A stretch of 5,377 nucleotides of DNA, from the NCBI GenBank assembly GCA_022704645.1, contig JAKJGA010000122.1:1-5377 (forward strand), given 5' to 3'. Shown piece after piece: positions 1 to 4,724 of the stretch (positions are counted from its first letter, which is position 1; each line of letters starts with the position of its first letter). Made by a program: the position numbers and the translations under genes. Source of the stretch: Spirochaetota bacterium. GTDB lineage: Bacteria > Spirochaetota > UBA4802 > JAFGJZ01. The notes under the pieces are model-generated. The model was not told where the DNA came from, did not search any database, and saw only the letters and a list, made by a program, of their open reading frames with translations.

Positions 1-68
1 GCAATGTCGGCAAAGCCTTCCATTGTATCAACAAGGGTTCCGTCAAAATCAAAAAGATAAGCTTTCAT
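1..68 (-). CDS. HAD-superfamily hydrolase, N-terminal fragment (runs off left edge)
   Basis: Only the first 22 residues are inside the window. They read MKAYLFDFDGTLVDTMEGFA and continue to the edge. The DFDGT motif at residues 7-11 is HAD motif I; in this superfamily its first Asp is the catalytic nucleophile and the second the general acid/base. The continuation TLVDTM is typical of phosphoglycolate phosphatase-like and beta-phosphoglucomutase-like members, where a cap domain follows. The start codon is well supported because a GGAAGGTG ribosome-binding site (74-81) lies 5 nt upstream of the ATG. The gene is divergent from the 389-residue membrane protein gene and has its own promoter and a palindromic site in its leader. 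The substrate cannot be told from this fragment; a phosphatase acting on a small phosphorylated metabolite is the family expectation. Confidence 0.85.
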   Translation of the reverse strand, partial: MKAYLFDFDGTLVDTMEGFADI

Positions 69-102
69 AAAAACACCTTCCGGCAGGAAAATTCAGTTAA
101 TA

Positions 103-120
103 ATATTACAGCTGTAATAT
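103..120. promoter_or_regulatory. Perfect 18-bp palindrome, candidate operator
   Basis: ATATTACAGCTGTAATAT is an exact inverted repeat with no spacer. Its core TACAGCTGTA (107-116) fits the TACANNTGTA pattern known for operators of the BlaI/MecI/CopY family of winged-helix repressors. It covers about +1 to +18 of the predicted HAD transcript, which is where a repressor would block transcription. The repressor is not encoded in this window, so its identity is an inference. An RNA hairpin in the 5' leader is an alternative, but the absence of a loop spacer fits a DNA dimer site better. Confidence 0.5.
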
Positions 121-126
121 ACGGAT

Positions 127-155
127 ATTTCAGCCGCGCGGCCTGACCTCGTCAA
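127..155 (-). promoter_or_regulatory. Sigma-70-type promoter for the HAD hydrolase gene
   Basis: On the minus strand, TTGACG (150-155, 5 of 6 matches to the -35 consensus) is separated by 17 nt from TGAAAT (127-132, 4 of 6 matches to the -10 consensus). Transcription would start near 120, giving a leader of about 50 nt before the HAD start codon. The spacer is unusually GC-rich and contains the 10-bp palindrome GCCGCGCGGC (133-142). Confidence 0.5.
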
Positions 156-184
156 TCCGTTTTCTATTGATTCCCAATATATTA

Positions 185-197
185 TCGAGACTCTCGA
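185..197. repeat. Short inverted repeat TCGAGA-C-TCTCGA
   Basis: Two 6-bp arms flank a single C in the divergent intergenic region, about 30 bp upstream of the HAD -35 box and about 66 bp upstream of the candidate right-facing -35 box. The symmetry suits a regulator site, but a repeat this short can arise by chance. No known operator consensus is recognised. Confidence 0.25.
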
Positions 198-242
198 AGT
201 AGTTATTTTTACTATATCATCAAATAACCATAATACAAATCA

Positions 243-255
243 GCCTCCCAGAGGC
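243..255. repeat. Small GC stem-loop GCCTC-CCA-GAGGC
   Basis: A 5-bp GC-rich stem with a 3-nt loop lies just upstream of the candidate promoter of the 389-residue protein gene. Neither strand has a T-tract right after it, so it is not a convincing intrinsic terminator. Confidence 0.25.
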
Positions 256-262
256 ATATTCA

Positions 263-291
263 TTGAAATGCTATTTTAAAAAAATTATTAT
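263..291 (+). promoter_or_regulatory. Sigma-70-type promoter for the DUF4236-like membrane protein gene
   Basis: TTGAAA (263-268, 5 of 6 matches) and TATTAT (286-291, 5 of 6 matches) are separated by exactly 17 nt. Transcription would begin near 298, leaving a leader of about 60 nt before the ATG at 359. The surrounding DNA is very AT-rich, which raises the chance of a spurious match. Confidence 0.45.
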
Positions 292-358
292 TATAGTGAT
301 TAATTTCTTGAAATTAGCCCATTTGCTTATAAACGCTTTACAAAAGGCGGTATAATTT

Positions 359-1528
359 ATGAGAACCGAATTAAAAAAAAGGATTTCACTTGGCAGTGTA
401 GTCATTTTAAACATTTCTAAAGGCCGATTTTTAGTGCCGGGAGGAATCAAGGGACTACGCGTAGGATTCAATTCCCGCAATACTCATACCGCTGCCGGAT
501 CGTATGGATCAATTGTGAGACAATCAATAAGCGATTCATCTTCTTCCAACAAGATTGAAGAAAATAAAAACGGAGAACCGCAGACTGCAAGTTTCACAGA
601 AGAAGTATCCGTGGATCAAATTACCGGCAAAAACATCATTACAACATTATATTTGATATCTATGCCTGCTGTGCTCTTCATTATATTTTTTACAAATTTG
701 AACTCATTAGCATTTTGGGGATATTTAATTGCAGGCGGAATTGCTGCAATGATTGCCTTTGCACTTAAGGCAAAGAAAAACAAACAAATCATCCAGGCAT
801 TTTCAGAAGCTATAATGAACGAACCGCTGAATAAAGCAGAAGAACTATTATCAAAAATTACTAAAATGGGAAGCGCCGTTAAACAAAGAATTTTGATGTC
901 TAATTATTCTATTCTTATCGACAGAGTTTTTAATGACCAGCAAATCTCAGAAGAAGAAGAACTCTTTATAAAAAAATATTCAGAGCATCTTCCCGAAAAC
1001 TTTATCTCTCATGCAAACGATATAATAATTAGCGAAATAATTAAAATAGCCATTGCCGACAACTATCTTTCCGAGGAGGAAGAAAATCTTATCAACAGAT
1101 GCTTTTCAACATTCCAACTGCCGGCTTCACGCCGCGAAGAATTCAATCAAACAATTCAGGAATATAAAAATCTTGAAGAATGCAGAAAAAATAATTTTGA
1201 ACCAAAACCAATAACAATTACATCATTACCGAAAATACCTTCCTGTTTATATGAAAGCCTTGCTGATTATTTTAAAGAAAGAATAAACAATGACGACACT
1301 GAGCTTGTATATGACGATCTGGGAGCTGTTGTATTAACGGAATCTTCTCTTGAAATAGTGAAAACCGGTCATAAATCAATAAAGTTTGATTCAATAATTT
1401 CAGCAAATAAGTCCTGGAATAGTGATATTATTGAAATTATTGCAATAAACAGTAAAACACCATATTATTTCAAAATTTCAGATCCAATGATTTTTATAGC
1501 TGTTATATCAAAAATGATGGCTTCATGA
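359..1528 (+). CDS. Two-pass membrane protein: DUF4236-like, TerB-like and PH-like regions
   Basis: The function is unknown. Residues 5-55 resemble the DUF4236 signature: basic start, LGSVVILNISK, then GGIKGLRVGF, then an R-THTAAGSYG turn. A Ser-rich polar linker (56-90) leads to two hydrophobic helices at about 94-111 and 117-137, followed by a KAKKNK basic stop. Residues 145-270 are charged and helical. They hold two similar acidic segments, ISEEEELFIKKYSEHL (196-211) and LSEEEENLINRCFSTFQL (237-254), the second preceded by IADN as in TerB-like domains. Residues 315-388 look like a PH-like beta domain of the bacterial kind: a 'GAVVLTESSLEIV' strand pair, 'IKFDSIISA', then 'TPYYFKISDP' and a final helix. 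The ATG has AAGGCGG (344-350) 8 nt upstream. The two helices suggest that both the N- and C-terminal parts lie in the cytoplasm. The gene is monocistronic and converges on the tRNA gene. The domain calls come from pattern memory; the DUF4236 and PH-like calls are better supported than TerB. Confidence 0.8.
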   Translation: MRTELKKRISLGSVVILNISKGRFLVPGGIKGLRVGFNSRNTHTAAGSYGSIVRQSISDSSSSNKIEENKNGEPQTASFTEEVSVDQITGKNIITTLYLISMPAVLFIIFFTNLNSLAFWGYLIAGGIAAMIAFALKAKKNKQIIQAFSEAIMNEPLNKAEELLSKITKMGSAVKQRILMSNYSILIDRVFNDQQISEEEELFIKKYSEHLPENFISHANDIIISEIIKIAIADNYLSEEEENLINRCFSTFQLPASRREEFNQTIQEYKNLEECRKNNFEPKPITITSLPKIPSCLYESLADYFKERINNDDTELVYDDLGAVVLTESSLEIVKTGHKSIKFDSIISANKSWNSDIIEIIAINSKTPYYFKISDPMIFIAVISKMMAS

Positions 1529-1547
1529 TTTAAGAAAGGAACCTTGC

Positions 1548-1580
1548 TCAATCCTTCTTAAAAAAATCAAGAAGGATTGA
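1548..1580. terminator. Strong inverted repeat between convergent genes, possible bidirectional terminator
   Basis: A perfect 12-bp stem pairs TCAATCCTTCTT (1548-1559) with AAGAAGGATTGA (1569-1580) around a 9-nt loop. It lies 19 nt past the stop codon of the 389-residue gene and 32 nt past the 3' end of the minus-strand tRNA, where both transcripts need to end. However, no T-run follows the stem on either strand, and the only T-rich stretch is the loop on the minus strand. Classic intrinsic termination is therefore uncertain; RNA 3'-end protection or processing is also possible. The left arm can alternatively pair with TTTAAGAAAGGA (1529-1540). Confidence 0.5.
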
Positions 1581-1612
1581 ATAGGTATCGAATTCGAAGA
1601 TATCCTGTTATG

Positions 1613-1685
1613 CAGGCCTTGCAGGACTTGAACCTGCAACCAATGGTTTTGGAGACCACTACTCTACCAATTGAGCTAAAGACCT
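1613..1685 (-). tRNA. trnW: tRNA-Trp (anticodon CCA)
   Basis: The 73-nt gene folds into a complete cloverleaf when read on the minus strand. The acceptor stem is AGGTCTT/AAGGCCT with one G-U pair. The D arm is GCTC/GAGT around AATTGGTA. The anticodon arm is GTGGT/ACCAT around CTCCAAA, which places CCA at positions 34-36. The variable loop has 5 nt, and the T arm is GCAGG/CCTGC around TTCAAGT. The discriminator is G, as expected for tRNA-Trp. The 3' CCA is not encoded (the DNA continues CAT), so it must be added by nucleotidyltransferase. The gene stands alone. In many bacteria trnW precedes secE-nusG, but here a convergent protein gene lies downstream. Confidence 0.96.
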
Positions 1686-1694
1686 GTTTATGCA

Positions 1695-1722
1695 ATAATT
1701 AAAAACAATAAAAATCTGTCAA
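1695..1722 (-). promoter_or_regulatory. Promoter of the tRNA-Trp gene
   Basis: On the minus strand, a perfect TTGACA -35 box (1717-1722) is followed after 16 nt by AATTAT (1695-1700, 4 of 6 matches to TATAAT). The predicted start, near 1688, is only about 3 nt before the mature tRNA 5' end, a typical distance for a single tRNA gene. The AT-rich spacer and full -35 match suit strong constitutive transcription. Confidence 0.6.
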
Positions 1723-1806
1723 GCTATTTGCCGATAATAATGTCTGCTTTAATAGTTCGGTTTCTTTTTGTAAGAATTATATATCATCCGACCGCTCAAA
1801 AATGTC

Positions 1807-1836
1807 TTGATTATATGCGTATGTTTCAGACATAAT
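1807..1836 (+). promoter_or_regulatory. Candidate promoter of the STAS-lipoprotein-nnr operon
   Basis: TTGATT (1807-1812, 4 of 6 matches) and CATAAT (1831-1836, 5 of 6 matches) are 18 nt apart. Transcription would start near 1843, about 39 nt before the STAS start codon, leaving room for the GAGAGGA ribosome-binding site. The nearby AT-rich run around 1777-1785 offers other -10-like boxes without a good -35 partner, so this assignment is tentative. Confidence 0.35.
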
Positions 1837-1881
1837 GGTTTCGGGTTCTGGCAATCCAATTCCATACAGAGAGAGGAATCT

Positions 1882-2214
1882 ATGGATCTTAATGTTGAAG
1901 AAAAAAAATCGACAATAATCGTTCACATAAAAGGCGAATTCCATATCGGGAATGTCAACAAATTCGAGGAACTGTGGCACAGCTTAATCGAAAAATCACC
2001 CGAACTTATCGCTATCGATTGCAAAGAACTTGAATATATTGATTCTTCAGCGATAGGAACTCTGGTCAAATTTCTAAACAACACAATGAGCAAAAAAATT
2101 AAACTTGTGTTTTTCGATCTAAACAATTCAATTCAGAACATTTTCAAAACAGCCAGGCTTGATAACTTTTTCACTATAACAACCCGTGAAAAGCTTGAAA
2201 ACGATTTTCTTTAA
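1882..2214 (+). CDS. STAS-domain protein, anti-sigma factor antagonist type
   Basis: This 110-residue single-domain protein matches the SpoIIAA/RsbV type in size and pattern: a beta-strand start (STIIVHIKGEFHIGN), a helix (VNKFEELWHSLIE), the strand LIAIDCKELEYID, the phosphorylation loop DSSAIGTLV, and the C-terminal 'NIFKTARLDNFFTI' segment. In this family the second Ser of DSS (here Ser56) is phosphorylated by an anti-sigma kinase. Only the unphosphorylated form binds that partner and frees the sigma factor. No kinase, phosphatase or sigma gene is in the window, so the partner is unknown. The ATG at 1882 is chosen because GAGAGGA (1871-1877) lies just upstream and because it gives the usual family N-terminus; the frame is open back to a TTG at 1807. 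It is the first gene of an operon with the lipoprotein (12-nt gap) and nnr. Confidence 0.88.
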   Translation: MDLNVEEKKSTIIVHIKGEFHIGNVNKFEELWHSLIEKSPELIAIDCKELEYIDSSAIGTLVKFLNNTMSKKIKLVFFDLNNSIQNIFKTARLDNFFTITTREKLENDFL

Positions 2215-2226
2215 TAAGGCGTTGCA

Positions 2227-3255
2227 ATGAAAAAAATTACAATCACCTTAACTGTTTTGCTTACATTATTTGCATGCAACAGATGGAAAGTCAGCAAACT
2301 CAATCCGGATCTTCTTTGTCACATTAAACCAGAATCATCTGACGGCGGAATAAGTCTTGTTTTCCGTGATAATGCAGATATTCTGGACATGACGTTCAAT
2401 ATTAGAATTTCAGATAAGGCGATTTACTGCGCAGACAATGAATCAAAACGTCTCTTAGTACTTTCAAAAAACGGTGAAATAATCAGAATAATCGGGCCCA
2501 AATCGGCTTCTACTGATAAAAACTATTCTGAATTCGATTTTTCAACTATCGGTGAAATTACCGATGATAAAGACGGAAATATTTATGTTCAGAACAAACT
2601 TCCGAAACTGACCGGCAATAGCGAAATTTCGCCGTCATACATTCTTATTTTTTCAAAAGACGGAAAACTTCAGGAAACGCTTGGCCAGGATGGTCTTACA
2701 AATTCGCCATTTTACTATATTGACAACATGTTTACAGATGAAAACAACAGATTGTTTGTAGTAAGCCGCACGTTCGAAAGCTGGTCTCTTTCAGTATTCA
2801 AAAATAAAAAACGCGAATATTTTTCAATATTTGATAAAAACTCATTCAGCAATTCATCCGGATATAATGCCGTAATAGAAAAAATTATACCTTTTAGAAA
2901 AAACAATTCAGCAATAATATCCGTTTCATTTTATGACGGAACACGTTTCAAGTTCCGGAAAATATTCCGTATCGAAATTGAAAATAATTCAAAATTAAAA
3001 GAAGTTACAACTCTTCCGGATCCTAAGAACGAACTTTTCACCATTCTTGAAGACAAATATCTCGTATTCTGGGAAGTCGAAGGAAAGGATATACGTTTCG
3101 TAATCTGGAGCTTCCAGGAAAACATTCTTAACAATCTCAGCATAGATCTCGAAGAAAAAAAATCTTACTATGACGAAATTCTTTCTGATGAAAACGGAAA
3201 AATTTATTCATATTCCGTTTCAAGAGAAGGAATCAGCATCTATGCATGGGAATAG
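2227..3255 (+). CDS. Beta-propeller lipoprotein
   Basis: The 342-residue protein starts with a lipoprotein signal: MKK, a hydrophobic stretch (residues 4-15) and the lipobox LFAC with Cys17 as the predicted lipidated residue. Phe at -2 departs from the strict enterobacterial lipobox but fits looser spirochaetal ones. The mature part has blade-like repeats of a six-bladed propeller or NHL type: 'ISDKAIYCADNESKRLLVLSKNGEIIRIIG' split over 61-90, 'ITDDKDGNIYVQN' with 'YILIFSKDGKLQETLG' (111-153), 'FTDENNRLFVVSR' (169-181), and 'LSDENGKIYSYSVSREGISIYAW' (319-341). It probably sits on the outer face of a membrane and may bind protein or ligand; no catalytic motif is seen. It resembles my memory of a spirochaete lipoprotein family (LIC_12708-like), unverified. 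The ribosome-binding site is AAGG (2216-2219), 7 nt before the ATG. Its last 10 nt overlap nnr. Confidence 0.8.
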   Translation: MKKITITLTVLLTLFACNRWKVSKLNPDLLCHIKPESSDGGISLVFRDNADILDMTFNIRISDKAIYCADNESKRLLVLSKNGEIIRIIGPKSASTDKNYSEFDFSTIGEITDDKDGNIYVQNKLPKLTGNSEISPSYILIFSKDGKLQETLGQDGLTNSPFYYIDNMFTDENNRLFVVSRTFESWSLSVFKNKKREYFSIFDKNSFSNSSGYNAVIEKIIPFRKNNSAIISVSFYDGTRFKFRKIFRIEIENNSKLKEVTTLPDPKNELFTILEDKYLVFWEVEGKDIRFVIWSFQENILNNLSIDLEEKKSYYDEILSDENGKIYSYSVSREGISIYAWE

Positions 3256-4724
3256 CAATACTTTCACAAAGCCAGTCGGCTGATCTTGACAGACTTTCTG
3301 AATTTGCCTCCCGCATAACAATGTCCAATGCTGCGCGTTCATTCGCAGAAGCCGTTGCAGCGAAAATAAACAAATCCGATAAAATTGCAATTGTATGCGG
3401 CGGAGGAAATAACGGCGGAGACGGATTTGCTTCTGCCTATTACCTTTTCTGCATGGGATTTGATGTTTCAGTTTTCCCTCTCCGCACAGATTCTCTAGGT
3501 GAAAATCCAGAATTTTTCTTTTCTCTTCTTCAAACTGAATCAATACCGATACGTACTGATTTTATTTTTGATGAATTCAGCCTGATTCTCGATTGTTTGA
3601 CCGGCACAGGAATCAATGGAATACTCCGGGGCATTTATGCGGATACAGCCGGGAAAATGAACCTATCCGGTAAAATAATTTTTTCATGCGATATTCCTTC
3701 CGGACTTTCTTACGAAAGTCTTACTTCAAACGGAACCATCGTAAAAGCTGATGAAACTTTTGCCGTTCACTCGCTTAAAACTGAATGCGCAGTATATCCG
3801 GGAAAATATTATTGCGGCAAAATAAATATCATTAATCCTTATTTCCCCAAAAGTGCATTAAAATCTATAGAATATTCAGCAGAGACATATGACTCATCAG
3901 ATGCACAATCTGATTTAAAAAAACTGAATGATTATTCCGAAACAGTTCATAAATACAACAAACCAAAAATTGCAATCATAGGCGGTTTTATCCCTTTTGA
4001 AGGCGCTGCTCTTCTTTCGGCAATGGGAGCTTTGAAATCGGGCGCATCCTTTGTAACGATATTTACCGAATCTGCTTCCCGCATTGCAATGGCCGGCAAA
4101 ATTCCCGAAATAATAGTCAGGGAATTTTTCTTTGAAAACATCAAATCCGCACTATCAAAATTTGACTCAATAATAATAGGTCCTGGTTTCGGTACAGAAG
4201 AAACAAAAAAAGAACTGCTTTCAGAAATCATTAAAATTATACCGGCGGAAAAAACTATTATTATAGACGCTGATGCATTAAAACTTATTCCCGAAATAAG
4301 AAATGAATTATTAAACATAAAAACATTGATTCTGACTCCTCATGAAGGTGAAGCTTCGATTTTGTTAAACAAAAAAACTTCTGAAATAACTTTAAACAGA
4401 ATCGATTCTGCAATTGAAATTTCAGAAAAATACAATGCATTCACAGTATTGAAAGGACATGACACGATTTGTTCTTCTTCTGATTTTTCTTATGTAAACA
4501 CAAGCGGAAATAATCTTCTTGCAACTGCCGGAAGCGGCGATGTCCTGACAGGCATTATCGGAACTTTCTGTTCAACGCAAAAAGAAATACTGCGCCGAAT
4601 CGCTTTATCCGTATATGTTCATGGTTTATGTGCTGACCTAAAGAAGCAGAATAACTCTGTTACACTTAATGCTTCCGAAATTCCGGAAACTATCGGCGCC
4701 GCCATCAATTATTTGAAAGCATAG
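3246..4724 (+). CDS. nnr: Bifunctional NAD(P)H-hydrate repair enzyme (epimerase + ADP-dependent dehydratase)
   Basis: Nnr repairs NADHX and NADPHX, the damaged hydrated forms of the cofactors. Its N-terminal domain interconverts R and S epimers, and its C-terminal domain dehydrates the S form using ADP. The 492-residue length fits the fused bacterial enzyme. Epimerase domain (about 1-210): GGGNNGGDGF at 52-61, 'LDCLTGTG' at 115-122, DIPSG at 149-153, and Lys178 in HSLK. Dehydratase domain (about 235-490): HKYNKPKIAIIGG ending at 247, GPGFG 312-316, DADAL 341-345, TPHEGE 364-369, LKG 402-404 and 'ATAGSGDVLTGI' 426-437, whose Asp432 is the expected catalytic residue. All core motifs are intact. 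The ATG overlaps the lipoprotein gene by 10 nt, and the nearest purine-rich site (AGAAGGA, 3225-3231) is 14 nt away, so translation probably depends on coupling. The first helix is about four residues shorter than usual and has MSNAA where MENAG is common. The protein should be cytoplasmic. Confidence 0.95.
   Translation: MGIAILSQSQSADLDRLSEFASRITMSNAARSFAEAVAAKINKSDKIAIVCGGGNNGGDGFASAYYLFCMGFDVSVFPLRTDSLGENPEFFFSLLQTESIPIRTDFIFDEFSLILDCLTGTGINGILRGIYADTAGKMNLSGKIIFSCDIPSGLSYESLTSNGTIVKADETFAVHSLKTECAVYPGKYYCGKINIINPYFPKSALKSIEYSAETYDSSDAQSDLKKLNDYSETVHKYNKPKIAIIGGFIPFEGAALLSAMGALKSGASFVTIFTESASRIAMAGKIPEIIVREFFFENIKSALSKFDSIIIGPGFGTEETKKELLSEIIKIIPAEKTIIIDADALKLIPEIRNELLNIKTLILTPHEGEASILLNKKTSEITLNRIDSAIEISEKYNAFTVLKGHDTICSSSDFSYVNTSGNNLLATAGSGDVLTGIIGTFCSTQKEILRRIALSVYVHGLCADLKKQNNSVTLNASEIPETIGAAINYLKA

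Noticed and set aside
337..356. TTTACA and TATAAT close to the start of the 389-residue gene
   Set aside because: The boxes are only 8 nt apart and the TATAAT is 2 nt from the start codon, so they cannot act as one promoter with a normal leader.
1583..1606. Hairpin-like AGGTATC...GATATCCT around the palindrome TCGAATTCGA, just past the tRNA 3' end
   Set aside because: The outer stem needs a bulge and no T-run follows on the minus strand, so it is not a convincing terminator.
1807..1881. Possible 25-residue N-terminal extension of the STAS protein from a TTG codon
   Set aside because: No ribosome-binding site precedes the TTG, the extension has no STAS similarity, and the ATG at 1882 has a good GAGAGGA site. 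The TTG also falls in the candidate -35 box.
3220..3543. 107-codon open frame on the minus strand across the lipoprotein-nnr junction
   Set aside because: It is antisense to conserved Nnr motifs, its composition is not protein-like, and no ribosome-binding site was noted.
3947..4318. 123-codon open frame on the minus strand inside nnr
   Set aside because: It lies antisense to the well-conserved dehydratase domain and has no recognisable protein pattern; it is a by-product of codon use.
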